Positions 1 through 8,057 of a stretch of DNA of 64,000 bases are shown here, in pieces (position 1 is the first letter of the stretch; each line of letters begins with the position of its first letter). A program made the position numbers and the translations under genes. The stretch spans positions 186,001 through 250,000 of the forward strand of contig NZ_BOLM01000004.1 in assembly GCF_016861605.1 (NCBI RefSeq), written 5' to 3'. Source of the stretch: Levilactobacillus wangkuiensis (lineage in GTDB: Bacteria > Bacillota > Bacilli > Lactobacillales > Lactobacillaceae). The notes beneath the pieces were generated by a model. That model worked only from the letters and a program-made list of their open reading frames with translations, was not told the DNA's origin and searched no databases.

Positions 1-45
1 TTCACCCTTTCTAACTCTTTCGAACGTGTCGTTGTCTGTGCCTCC

Positions 46-205
46 GGGTGCGTGAAAATAGGCCGTGACGCTGTGGGCGGACGCCCGGAGCCATAGTGCG
101 GTCTCCGGACTTACTTTGAGCCGCTGTGCGTCTCAAAGATACCAATTCCCTAAGCGGCATAGCCACTAAGGGAATTCCCACGGCTGAGCCTATTTTCACC
201 CACCC
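46..205 (+). repeat. Structured repeat family 1, divergent copy at window start
   Basis: Non-coding. The outer stem is seen directly: GTGAAAATAGGC (52-63) is perfectly complementary to GCCTATTTTCAC (188-199), and GGGTG (46-50) pairs with CACCC (201-205) beyond one C/C mismatch. GCTGTGGG (about 70-77) can pair with CCCACGGC just inside. Three hairpins lie within: CCGGAG/CTCCGG (85-90/103-108), CTTTGAG/CTCAAAG (114-120/132-138) and AATTCCCT/AGGGAATT (144-151/169-176). The order matches the copies at 4951 and 51299, but the primary sequence is the most divergent. Downstream to 324 I see only a short hairpin, GCCCGTT/AACGGGC (226-241), and AT-rich sequence. Strand is given by alignment to the other copies, not by proof of transcription. 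Confidence 0.55.
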
Positions 206-324
206 TGCGGCTTTACATCTGTTTGGCCCGTTAGAACGGGCTCGCTACTGGTTCAACTCATTGTTAGTTACAATCTATATCCAATTCATTATACGCGATT
301 CACAACTTAATCTCTCGTACTTTC

Positions 325-1539
325 CTAAACTTTCCGGTACCGCTTCATACCGATAATGTTCAAGAACGTCAGCACAACCAGGAAGACCAACAAGACCAGA
401 ATGTTCCAGCCTTCGTTAAAGATGGACGTCCCCCGCATGATGATATCGCTAACAGCATCACCGGAGTATTTCAATGGGATGATGTAGGAAATGCCTTTGA
501 CCCAATCGGCCATAGAGTCCAGCGGAATGATTCCGGAGAAGAAAATCTGCGGAATGACGACCAGCGGAATGAATTGCATCATTTGGAACTCGGAGTTGGC
601 AAACGTTGAGAGCAGAATCCCAAAGGCCAGGGCGACTAGCGCGAGAATCAGGTTGATTACAACCACACTGACCATGTTGCCGACCACTTCCATGCCGAGC
701 AACCAAACCGTAATCAAAACGATGAGCACCGTTTGAATCACGGCCAGAATGCCATAGCTTAACATGTAGCCAAAGACGATGGACGACCGCTTAACTGGGG
801 TTGCCAGCAACCGATCCAGAGTTCCCGTCGTCCGTTCCTTTAACAGCGCCATCCCAGAAATCAGGAAGACGAAGAAGAACACGAAGAAGCCCATTAGAAT
901 TGGCAACATTTTGGCAAAGTAGCCGGTATTCTTATCCCCATAAACGTAGTGATTGGTGATTTTCGGTGTCTTTTGGCTGGTACTCTTGGTGGCCGTGGTC
1001 GTTGACTTGGCCTTAGTCGCTGCGGCCTGCTTGGCAGCGGCGGCATTCCCTGTCGCGGCCGTGGTGCTAGCCGCCTGTTGCTTTTGCATGACCATCAGTT
1101 GCGCTTGAAGCTTGGCCATCCCGGTCGTGCTCTTCTTCAGCGCTGACTTTAATTGGTCAATGCTGGTAGCGGTCACGGCATTCTTAAACGACATTTTAAC
1201 GGCAGCCGTCTTGCTAGAGTCGGTGTTGGCATAGGTCAGCTCGTAGTTATTACCAGTCTTCTTGATGATGGCATCAATTTTTTCATCCTGCAACGCCTGT
1301 TTAGCATCCGCCTTGGTGTCGTAGGTCTTCACGTCAACGTGCTTGATGTCGCCCATTTCCTGATTTAATTTCCGAGTGACGGCGACGGTTCCCACGTTCA
1401 CGTCCGTGGTTGAGTTCGTGTTAAAGATCACACTCATTAGCAACATGATCAAAATGGGGGCGACAAACATTAACGCTAACGTTCGCTTATCGCGGATGAG
1501 TTCCTTCAGCACCCGATTCATAATCGCAATTGTTCTCAT
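325..1539 (-). CDS. ABC-2 type exporter permease with Ala/Thr/Lys-rich extracytoplasmic loop
   Basis: 404-aa membrane subunit of an ABC exporter. One membrane segment lies near residues 20-40. A large hydrophilic domain follows to about residue 200, ending in a low-complexity Ala/Thr/Lys/Gln stretch (about 150-190). A cluster of five or so membrane helices fills the C-terminal half. This is the ABC2_membrane_3 layout of drug or antimicrobial exporters. Its start codon shares one base with the stop of the ATPase gene (TAATG), so the two are translationally coupled. The substrate cannot be read from sequence. The nearby palindromic operators suggest drug-inducible, TetR-type control (inference). 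Confidence 0.85.
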   Translation of the reverse strand: MRTIAIMNRVLKELIRDKRTLALMFVAPILIMLLMSVIFNTNSTTDVNVGTVAVTRKLNQEMGDIKHVDVKTYDTKADAKQALQDEKIDAIIKKTGNNYELTYANTDSSKTAAVKMSFKNAVTATSIDQLKSALKKSTTGMAKLQAQLMVMQKQQAASTTAATGNAAAAKQAAATKAKSTTTATKSTSQKTPKITNHYVYGDKNTGYFAKMLPILMGFFVFFFVFLISGMALLKERTTGTLDRLLATPVKRSSIVFGYMLSYGILAVIQTVLIVLITVWLLGMEVVGNMVSVVVINLILALVALAFGILLSTFANSEFQMMQFIPLVVIPQIFFSGIIPLDSMADWVKGISYIIPLKYSGDAVSDIIMRGTSIFNEGWNILVLLVFLVVLTFLNIIGMKRYRKV

Positions 1540-2261
1540 TATTCAACACCCTCCGCCTTTAAGAAAACGTCCTCAATCGTGTCCGCGCCGTACTGTTGCT
1601 TCAATGCTGCGGGCTTATCAAATGCCATGACCTTGCCGCCTAGCAACAGGGCCACGCGGTCGGTCAGCTCTGCTTCGTCCATCACGTGGGTCGTAATCAG
1701 AATGGCCCGCCCCGCATCACGAATCTTCCCCAGCTCTGCCCAAATTTGACGCCGGAGAGCCGGATCGATGCCGACCGTGGGTTCATCTAAAATTAAGAGT
1801 TCCGGATTCCCCAGCAGCGCGATGGCTAACGACAACCGCCGCTTCATCCCCCCGGAGTAACCAGCGACGCGCTTCTTCAGGTCAGCTGTCAAATCAACAA
1901 CGCCAGCGGCATGGGCAATCTCTGCGGCCATACTGGCCTTTGCAATGCCCTTCATCACGCCGAAGAATTTTAAATTCTCTTCCCCGGACAGGTCGTCGTA
2001 CAACGCATCCGTTTGGGCCATGTACCCAATCCGACCAAGCAACTTTCGGTCGGGCATGACGGTGTCAAAAACTTTGGCGGACCCGCCGTTAGCAACTTCC
2101 ATCCCCAAGGCCACCTTGATGACCGTCGACTTCCCAGCCCCGGATGGCCCAATCAACCCGACGATTTCGCCAGCGTTAACGGTTAAATTAATATCCTTCA
2201 AGACGGTCTGGTCACCGAATTTCTTGGCTAAATGGGCTAAATCAATCATTGCTTGTGCCAT
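1539..2261 (-). CDS. ABC transporter ATP-binding protein (drug-export type)
   Basis: 240-aa nucleotide-binding subunit paired with the downstream permease. It has a Walker A (GPSGAGKST), the signature YSGGMKRRLSLA, a Walker B ending LLILDEPTVGIDP, and the switch histidine in ITTHVMDE. The start is placed at the ATG at 2261 because GGGAGG sits 8 nt upstream; an in-frame extension to 2309 has no ribosome site and would run into the operator. CcmA-like ATPases of this kind energise export of drugs or antimicrobial peptides. The gene is first in a two-gene operon. Confidence 0.9.
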   Translation of the reverse strand: MAQAMIDLAHLAKKFGDQTVLKDINLTVNAGEIVGLIGPSGAGKSTVIKVALGMEVANGGSAKVFDTVMPDRKLLGRIGYMAQTDALYDDLSGEENLKFFGVMKGIAKASMAAEIAHAAGVVDLTADLKKRVAGYSGGMKRRLSLAIALLGNPELLILDEPTVGIDPALRRQIWAELGKIRDAGRAILITTHVMDEAELTDRVALLLGGKVMAFDKPAALKQQYGADTIEDVFLKAEGVE

Positions 2262-2296
2262 AATAATGCCTCCCAAAACAAATTTTATGTTAGGTG

Positions 2297-2337
2297 AGTG
2301 ATTAATCACTTACTCAATAAAGTGAGTATATACTCAC
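2297..2337. promoter_or_regulatory. Twin palindromic operators upstream of the ABC exporter
   Basis: Two perfect palindromes lie just upstream of the ATPase gene: AGTGATTAATCACT (2297-2310) and GTGAGTATATACTCAC (2322-2337). They share the half-site GTGAGT/ACTCAC, so one dimeric repressor probably binds both. TetR-family regulators commonly control such exporters (family knowledge), but no regulator gene is adjacent. Confidence 0.7.
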
Positions 2338-2439
2338 CTCTGGCTTTTGTCAATAACTCTGAGGGAATTCTATCATCTTGAGAGGCCACTCTGACGGCCA
2401 TCCCGTGTTTCCCTAGCGATTTAGCTAATTGTGGGCAGC

Positions 2440-2472
2440 AAAAAAAGTGGTCAACTTTCATCGTCGACCACC
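2440..2472 (-). terminator. Rho-independent terminator of the ars operon
   Basis: On the minus strand GTGGTCGAC and its near-complement GTTGACCAC form a hairpin followed by a run of eight T, 19 nt past the arsD stop. Confidence 0.8.
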
Positions 2473-2490
2473 CGTCTAAAATCAGCTAAC

Positions 2491-2817
2491 TTAATGAACC
2501 GCATCCCGCAGTGTCAGGCCACTATAGTCTTCCATCTCCGCCGTCGTCGGGTAGCCGCCCAGCTTCATGACTTTCTCGCCCACGATGGTCACGGGCAAGA
2601 CTTCAATCCCGTAGTCCGCAATCAACTTGGCAACCTGCTTTTCTCGCACGAACGCCTGTGGATTCTGGGCTAAATTCCGCCGCAAGACCCGAACGTTATC
2701 GCTGTGATTGATCAACTTGGTCTGCGCAGTCAGCCGAATTAAGTCCGGATTGACGCTAGGGCCACAAACCCCTGTCGGACAGCAAAGCGCTTCTTCATAG
2801 ATATTGATTTTTTTCAT
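2491..2817 (-). CDS. arsD: Arsenic metallochaperone ArsD
   Basis: 108-aa thioredoxin-like protein. Cys12-Cys13 and Cys18 lie in LCCPTGVCGPSVNP, the positions of the three trivalent-arsenic ligands in the characterised ArsD. ArsD passes As(III) or Sb(III) to the ArsA ATPase and weakly represses transcription (family knowledge). It is last in arsR-arsA-arsD, 12 nt after arsA and before a terminator. The usual order is RDA, so chaperone and ATPase are swapped here. No pump gene follows. Confidence 0.92.
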   Translation of the reverse strand: MKKINIYEEALCCPTGVCGPSVNPDLIRLTAQTKLINHSDNVRVLRRNLAQNPQAFVREKQVAKLIADYGIEVLPVTIVGEKVMKLGGYPTTAEMEDYSGLTLRDAVH

Positions 2818-2829
2818 TTCGCTTATCTC

Positions 2830-4557
2830 CTAACTTTTCACTGGTTGGAGTCGCTGCGTTTCAAAATTGGCTTGCACACCAACCACCGCAAAGTGGTCAG
2901 CCGCGGCCGTGGCAACCCGGTCGATCCAGGGTTGCTCATTTTGGGCCCGGACTTGGAGAAACGGGCTCAATTGACCGTTGGTTCCGAGCAAGCTCTGATT
3001 GACGACCCACCACGTGTGGGCAATCTTCGCGCGGTCTAGGTCCCGTTGTAGCCGGAGTGTTTCGTACACCGGTGTGGCTTCTGGCAAGGTCACCATGATG
3101 GTTTCCGTCTGCTTCGGGTCCTGTAGCCGCGGCAACAACCGCGTGACTGCGGCGGGAACGGCCCCGGTCGTGCGTTTGACCTCGGCCGCATAGCTCTCCG
3201 TCGATGACAACAGGAGCAGTGTGTGCCCGGTTGGCGCGGTGTCGATGACCAGCACGTCGCTGTCGTCTTCGTCCACAATTTTGGCAAAGGCCTCGAACGT
3301 TGCGATTTCTTGGGTACATGGCGACTTCAAGTCTTCCATCACGTAGTCGACGTCCTCACTGCCCATGTCCTGTTTGGCTTGGGCAATCACGGTTTCCTGG
3401 TAGTCCTTGAGCACCTGTTGCTCATCGATGTGGCTGACCTGAATGGCCGGGTCTAACTGAAACCAGCTCAGGTGATCCGCGGGGTCGGTCGTGGTCAAAT
3501 GCACGCGTTTGCCTTGGCGGGCCAGCTGTTGGGCCACCTGAACGGCGATGGTCGTTTTACCCACGCCGCCCTTACCCATGGTGAAAATGATGCGCTGATT
3601 CTGTAGCGCTTGCACAACGCGGTCCAGTCCCGGATAATCGGTTGCCGGTGGCGCTTCCTGGGTCAATTTTGGCTGTTCATCCGCCAGTAACTGACGCAAT
3701 TGGGGCACGCCACTTACGTTGTAGGCGCGCAGGGGCACCTGCCAAGCAACGGGTAAAATATTAAACGGAATCGCTGCCAGGTCGGCCTGTTGTTGCTGAT
3801 AAAGCTCTGGCGCCGCGGCCTGCTGGTCGGCGGGCAAGACGCCATTGATCACCAGTTGGTGATGCGTGATGCCCAGTTTGGCCAGCTCCGTGACCGTTCG
3901 ACTGGCCTCCTGAAGCGTCGCCCGTTGTGGCCGCGCCACTAGGATCAGCGTCGTCTGTTGCCCATCCGCCAACACCTGGGTGGCCTGGTGGTAGCGTTCC
4001 TTCTCCTCGCCTAGCCCGGACAATTGGCCCAGGCAACTCGTGCCCAATTTATTCTCGTCGAGGTACTGGCTCCAAGCGGCGGGCAGCTGCAGCATTCGCA
4101 ACGTGTGGCCGGTCGGCGCGGTATCAAAGAACACGTAATCATAGGTTTCGTTAACGGTTTGATTCGTCAACATATTCGCAAACTCATTGAAGGCGGCCAC
4201 CTCGACCGTGCAGGACCCGGAGAGCTGTTCGGCCATGTTGGTCAGTGCCGCTTCCGGTAAGACATTCCGGTACGGACCAATCACGCTTTCTCGGTACGCC
4301 GCGGCGGCTTCGGTCGGATTGAAGTTGGCCACGTCCAGGTTGGGCACGGTCGCCACCGGCTGAAGATGATTGGTCAGCTCACCGGGGAAGATGTCCTGGA
4401 GATTACTGGCGGGATCGGTACTGATCAGGGCCACGCGTTTGCCCTGGTCTGCCAACTGAACGGCGGAGCTGGCCGCAATCGTGGTCTTGCCGACGCCCCC
4501 CTTGCCCGTGAAAAAGAGGTACTTGGTTAAATCAAGTTGATTTTGAACGTTTACCAT
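2830..4557 (-). CDS. arsA: Arsenite-stimulated ATPase ArsA (two fused ATPase halves)
   Basis: 575-aa cytosolic ATPase that drives an ArsB-type pump. It has the tandem architecture with a Walker A GKGGVGKTT near residue 18 and again near 327. Cysteines are present in SGSCTVE, GTSCLGQL and SPCTQE, matching the three metalloid-binding cysteines of the R773 enzyme, so it should be competent for metalloid activation. The ATG at 4557 is chosen because the AAGGAAGGG at the arsR end is correctly spaced for it; a GTG 9 nt upstream is too close. Its normal pump partner is missing from the window. Confidence 0.93.
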   Translation of the reverse strand: MVNVQNQLDLTKYLFFTGKGGVGKTTIAASSAVQLADQGKRVALISTDPASNLQDIFPGELTNHLQPVATVPNLDVANFNPTEAAAAYRESVIGPYRNVLPEAALTNMAEQLSGSCTVEVAAFNEFANMLTNQTVNETYDYVFFDTAPTGHTLRMLQLPAAWSQYLDENKLGTSCLGQLSGLGEEKERYHQATQVLADGQQTTLILVARPQRATLQEASRTVTELAKLGITHHQLVINGVLPADQQAAAPELYQQQQADLAAIPFNILPVAWQVPLRAYNVSGVPQLRQLLADEQPKLTQEAPPATDYPGLDRVVQALQNQRIIFTMGKGGVGKTTIAVQVAQQLARQGKRVHLTTTDPADHLSWFQLDPAIQVSHIDEQQVLKDYQETVIAQAKQDMGSEDVDYVMEDLKSPCTQEIATFEAFAKIVDEDDSDVLVIDTAPTGHTLLLLSSTESYAAEVKRTTGAVPAAVTRLLPRLQDPKQTETIMVTLPEATPVYETLRLQRDLDRAKIAHTWWVVNQSLLGTNGQLSPFLQVRAQNEQPWIDRVATAAADHFAVVGVQANFETQRLQPVKS

Positions 4558-4562
4558 GGCAC

Positions 4563-4883
4563 TCACCCTTCCTTAGTCGTTGCCGGTTCCAGTTCACAAA
4601 CGCAGCGCTGGTCGCTGGACAGAAGCGTCGTGGTCTGTTGGAAAAAGGCCGCCGCAAAATCTTCGCTGAGCGTGTAATGCTTCCATTTACCTTCTTTGTA
4701 ACTGGTCACGATGCCCGCATCCGCTAGTACCCGCATGTGGTGTGACAGGGTCGGTTGGGTAAAGTCGAAGTGGTCCAAAATGTCACACGCACAGAGCGTG
4801 CCCTGCGACAATAACCCGATAATTTTCAAGCGATTCTCGTCGGCCATCGCCTTTAGCGCGGCCACGTAAGCTGCATCATCCAT
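4563..4883 (-). CDS. arsR: ArsR-family metalloid-responsive repressor
   Basis: 106-aa winged-helix ArsR/SmtB protein. Cys31 and Cys33 in LCACDIL sit at the start of the DNA-recognition region, like the alpha-3 arsenite site of classical ArsR. It heads the ars operon and ends 5 nt before the arsA start, so it is probably autoregulatory. A third cysteine pair near the C-terminus (CVC, about residue 94) may also bind metal (inference). No clear 12-2-12 operator was found upstream. Confidence 0.9.
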   Translation of the reverse strand: MDDAAYVAALKAMADENRLKIIGLLSQGTLCACDILDHFDFTQPTLSHHMRVLADAGIVTSYKEGKWKHYTLSEDFAAAFFQQTTTLLSSDQRCVCELEPATTKEG

Positions 4884-4950
4884 TTGCTCGCCTCCCTATT
4901 CGTGCGTCTAAATGTTAAAAATTGCTGGTCGTAGTCATCCCGTTCCCGAC

Positions 4951-5120
4951 GGTGGGCTCAAGTTGGCCTGCTATGGGGACCGGCTCCAGCCTGAGGAGCG
5001 GTCTGGGGCCTTGCCTTGAAATCTCGCTGAGGTTCACGAGTTTCCAAGGTCATCCCGCGCTCTAGGCTGAGAAAGGACCTCAGCCAATACCGCCGACATA
5101 GCTGGCCAACTTGGCCCACC
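4951..5120 (+). repeat. Structured repeat family 1, reference copy
   Basis: The 467-nt gap between arsR and the next gene holds this element. Closing stem: GGTGGG + CAAGTTGGCC (4951-4956, 4959-4968) with GGCCAACTTG + CCCACC (5104-5113, 5115-5120). GCTATG pairs with CATAGC just inside. Hairpin 2 is GACC-GCTCC/GGAGC-GGTC (4978-5003). Hairpin 3 is CCTTGAAATCTCG with CGAGTTTCCAAGG (5014-5026/5037-5049), 11 of 13 pairs. Hairpin 4 is GGCTGAG-AAAGGAC-CTCAGCC (5065-5085). About 50 nt before the closing stem (about 4928-4950) are also similar to the copy at 51299. The rest of the gap is AT-rich with no gene. Confidence 0.7.
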
Positions 5121-5299
5121 TTTGGTCACTGACATAAACCGGTAATTTCTACATCAAGTCACTGAATATTTAATATCTATGTTAGTTCAAAACTCATATT
5201 GACGTTTGTCTATATGATTATGATAACGCTTTCATAAGAACTCGACAAGGACTCACCCTCGCTATCTTACAAACTGTCCTCTAACCCGTCAGAAACCAA

Positions 5300-5338
5300 A
5301 AACACCCGCGCCGACAAAACAATCGGTAGCGGGTGCTC
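5300..5338 (-). terminator. Terminator of the amidotransferase-like gene
   Basis: On the minus strand ACCCGCTACCGA pairs with GTCGGCGCGGGT and is followed by a T-rich stretch. Confidence 0.75.
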
Positions 5339-5350
5339 ACACATTTATCT

Positions 5351-6049
5351 TTAGGTTAGCTGACCATTGTCATCAGCCGAAACGTGCTTACTAATAAAAT
5401 CTAGCAAACGGAAGGTCAACGCCTCAGTCTCAACGGATTCATCGTGGTCGAGGATTTCTTGGGGCGTCTGCTGCAAGACGGATCCCGCCGCGTAATCGCC
5501 GTCGTTGACCACCATTTCGCGCACATTGTTGGGCTGCGGTTCGATGTGAAACTGTAGACCAATCACGTTGTCGCCTAGCAAGAATCCCTGATTTCGCAGA
5601 TGCTGACTGGAGAATAACAGCTGGGCGCCCTGGGGAATCTCAAACATCTCCTCGTGCCAGTGTAAGACTTCCAGGCTGGCGGGAATCCCCGCAATCGCCG
5701 TGCTCTGCCGCGTGACCGGGGCCCAGCCCACTTCCTTAGCCGGGGCCTTTTTAACCGGGTAACCCAGCAATTTCGTAATCTGTTGGGCACCGAAACACAC
5801 GCCGAAGATTGGCTTGTGCGCGGCTAACAGTTCTTGGATCAATGCGCGTTCTGCCTTGATCCACGGTTGATTGTCGTTAGGACTCATCGGTCCGCCTAGA
5901 ATCACCAGCAGATCCGTTTCCGCCGCGGTCGGTAATTTGCCATACGTGGCCGGATGATAAGTATAAAGTTCATGACGGTTGGCGTTGGCCCAACTCGTAA
6001 TGGCGCCGGGGCCCTCGTCGACCGCATGCTGTAACACGTTGATACGCAT
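5351..6049 (-). CDS. Class I glutamine amidotransferase-like protein
   Basis: 232-aa stand-alone GATase1 fold. The nucleophile elbow is GVCFGAQQ (Cys near residue 89), preceded by the oxyanion strand LLVILGGPMSP and followed by a His-x-Glu dyad in GLQFHIEPQP. All three triad members are present, so it is likely catalytic, removing glutamine amide or hydrolysing gamma-glutamyl compounds as GMP-synthase-like solo GATases do. The start at 6049 has GGAGGG upstream; a longer frame to 6085 lacks one. It is monocistronic. Substrate unknown. Confidence 0.82.
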   Translation of the reverse strand: MRINVLQHAVDEGPGAITSWANANRHELYTYHPATYGKLPTAAETDLLVILGGPMSPNDNQPWIKAERALIQELLAAHKPIFGVCFGAQQITKLLGYPVKKAPAKEVGWAPVTRQSTAIAGIPASLEVLHWHEEMFEIPQGAQLLFSSQHLRNQGFLLGDNVIGLQFHIEPQPNNVREMVVNDGDYAAGSVLQQTPQEILDHDESVETEALTFRLLDFISKHVSADDNGQLT

Positions 6050-6128
6050 GAAAATCCCTCCTATAGTTGTCCTAACACTAGACACAGGATTGATTGGTCA
6101 GACCTTGACGCCCCGCTAGTTCTTGCAG

Positions 6129-6674
6129 TTAAACATTCATGGGATAGTAAACTTCGTTGCTAAAGTACCGTGGTCCCCGTTGCTTGGCGAGCTGCTTCGT
6201 CCGGTAGTAGTGTGCGCTGGTCCAGATGCCGGCACCGCCAGCCTGACTCAGGACGCTGATTTTTTTGCCATGATAGGTCTTGGTCATCACTTTGTAGTAA
6301 TCGCCATCCCCCATGATCTGATTCCAGCCACGAACGTTGATCCATTGGGCTTGGTGCGCGGTTTTGTTTGTGACCGTACTCCAGGAATAGTGTTTCTTAA
6401 ATTTCTTCGCGCTTAACTTGTGATGGTGAATGTGCGCCACGTACTTGGCCGCCTGCCCATCGTAATACGTCAGGCCAGAGATTCGCTTGGTACTAAACGT
6501 CAGCGTGTCCATCTTGCCATGTTCATAGTGGTACCACGTATGCCGGTAACGTTGCGGCACCGCTTTCAAAGTTGTCTTAGTTTTCGCCTGCGCCGCCACC
6601 GGTGTCCCCAGTGACACGCCCCCGACAGCCAACAGCGTGACGGCGGTCGCAACCGCCAGCATCATCTTTTTCAT
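6129..6674 (-). CDS. Small secreted Tyr/His/Lys-rich protein of unknown function
   Basis: 181 aa with a clear signal peptide: MKKMM, hydrophobic core, and AAQA cleavage site near residue 30. The mature part is basic and rich in Tyr, His, Lys and Trp, with YxG/KxY patterns like other extracellular Lactobacillus proteins. No catalytic motif was recognised. The ribosome site GGGGAGG precedes the ATG. It shares style, though no clear homology, with the secreted protein at 51600. The 250 nt upstream hold no other feature I can support. Confidence 0.75.
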   Translation of the reverse strand: MKKMMLAVATAVTLLAVGGVSLGTPVAAQAKTKTTLKAVPQRYRHTWYHYEHGKMDTLTFSTKRISGLTYYDGQAAKYVAHIHHHKLSAKKFKKHYSWSTVTNKTAHQAQWINVRGWNQIMGDGDYYKVMTKTYHGKKISVLSQAGGAGIWTSAHYYRTKQLAKQRGPRYFSNEVYYPMNV

Positions 6675-6924
6675 GTGTAAATCCTCCCCGAATAAGAGTG
6701 GGTCTGGCCCGTCTCTATGCCCTTAATTATACGCTTCTGGGCGGTTTTTCAAGCGATAAAATCTGGTGAAATTGAATTTGTAACAATTGAAGCGTGGGTG
6801 GGCCACTGAACATCATTTAGTCCTTCAAATCAGCATTTCTACAAGTAATTGACTACCGGTTGCAAACGTCGCCACTTTCGACTAATCTAAGTCGTAATCA
6901 ATCCACTAATTAAGGAGTGACTCC

Positions 6925-7461
6925 ATGGAAAACTTACTCATTCTACGGGCGGTAAATGCCGGGACCCGGCACACCGTCAAAATGGCCGACCTCCGTGACT
7001 GGCTCACGACCGCTGGCTTGCAACACGTGCAGACCTATCGCAATAGCGGCAATGCCTTCTTCACGAGTGCCCGCTCACGAGCCGACTGTTCTCAGTTGGT
7101 GGCCGATACGTTAGCGACACACTTAGACTTCACGCAACCCTTTGGCCTCTTCACCCGCGATGAGCTTCTTAGCACCTGCGCTCAAGCACCCGCGTGGTGG
7201 GACGGTCACAGCAATCGCCAGCACATGCTGCTATTCAAATTGACCACCTATGTCCCCGACCAGGACGCCTGGCTGATGAACCAGCTGACGCCCGTTGACC
7301 ACGTCGTCTGCACACCGCAATTTATTTTCTGGACCGTCGACGGTCAACGTGGCTTTCAACGGTCCTTCTATCGTCAACTGATTGGGACGCCATTTTACCA
7401 GCAGACCAGTACCCGTAGCTATTCGACCGTTAAATATTTCATTCACTACTTTACCAAATGA
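6925..7461 (+). CDS. DUF1697 family protein (first of tandem pair)
   Basis: 178-aa cytosolic protein of the DUF1697 family: LLILRAVNAGTRH at the N-terminus, MADLRDWL, RNSGNAFF and the C-terminal LIGTPFYQQTSTRSYSTV. The biochemical role of the family is unsettled. It is about half identical by eye to the next gene, so the pair arose by duplication. RGVNVGG-like residues are less well kept here (RAVNAGT) than in the second copy, which suggests this paralogue diverged. AAGGAG lies 8 nt before the ATG. Confidence 0.85.
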   Translation: MENLLILRAVNAGTRHTVKMADLRDWLTTAGLQHVQTYRNSGNAFFTSARSRADCSQLVADTLATHLDFTQPFGLFTRDELLSTCAQAPAWWDGHSNRQHMLLFKLTTYVPDQDAWLMNQLTPVDHVVCTPQFIFWTVDGQRGFQRSFYRQLIGTPFYQQTSTRSYSTVKYFIHYFTK

Positions 7462-7508
7462 CCATGCTATAATAAAAACGACTTTAACGTTTAGAAAGGA
7501 CTGACCCC

Positions 7509-8057
7509 ATGGACTACCTACTCCTCCTGCGTGGCATCAACGTTGGTGGCAAGCACCGCGTGCCAATGGCGGACCTGCGTGATTACCTGACGGCCGCTGG
7601 CTTTACCCACGTGCGCTCATATATCAATAGCGGCAACCTGTTGGTCACTAGCGACCGGCCGCAAGTCGACTGCGAAATGGCTATCCAGCACGTGCTCACC
7701 AGTCATTTTGACTTTCCCCTACCGTTTCGCCTGTTAGCCCAGCCAGAATTTCTCATCGACCTCGCCCAAGCACCCGCGTGGTGGGGCGCTGACGACCAGC
7801 TTCGGCACAACGCGCTTTTCAAGCTAAATGACTACGCCAGTGCCAATGACGCCTGGCTGGTCGACCACGTCACCGCGGACTACGACCAGGTGCTGGTCAC
7901 GCCCAACGTGATTTTCTGGACGTCGACGCTCAAGCGCCACTTTAGCCGCTCCTTCTATTCAAAAATTATGGGCACACCGCTTTACCAGCAGACCAGTACC
8001 CGCAACTACAACACGACCATGAAACTCAAACAACTTTTGGAGGCTTCCCATGATTAG
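7509..8057 (+). CDS. DUF1697 family protein (second of tandem pair)
   Basis: 182-aa DUF1697 protein with the canonical LLLLRGINVGGKHRVPM opening, YINSGNLL, and the end MGTPLYQQTSTRNYNT. It starts 47 nt after its paralogue, with its own AAGGA site. It overlaps the deformylase-like gene by 8 nt, so those two are co-translated. The segment APAWWG is shared by both paralogues. Function unknown. Confidence 0.88.
   Translation: MDYLLLLRGINVGGKHRVPMADLRDYLTAAGFTHVRSYINSGNLLVTSDRPQVDCEMAIQHVLTSHFDFPLPFRLLAQPEFLIDLAQAPAWWGADDQLRHNALFKLNDYASANDAWLVDHVTADYDQVLVTPNVIFWTSTLKRHFSRSFYSKIMGTPLYQQTSTRNYNTTMKLKQLLEASHD

Noticed and set aside
126-356. A 76-aa plus-strand frame at the window start
   Set aside because: It crosses the paired arms of the family 1 element and has no ribosome site.
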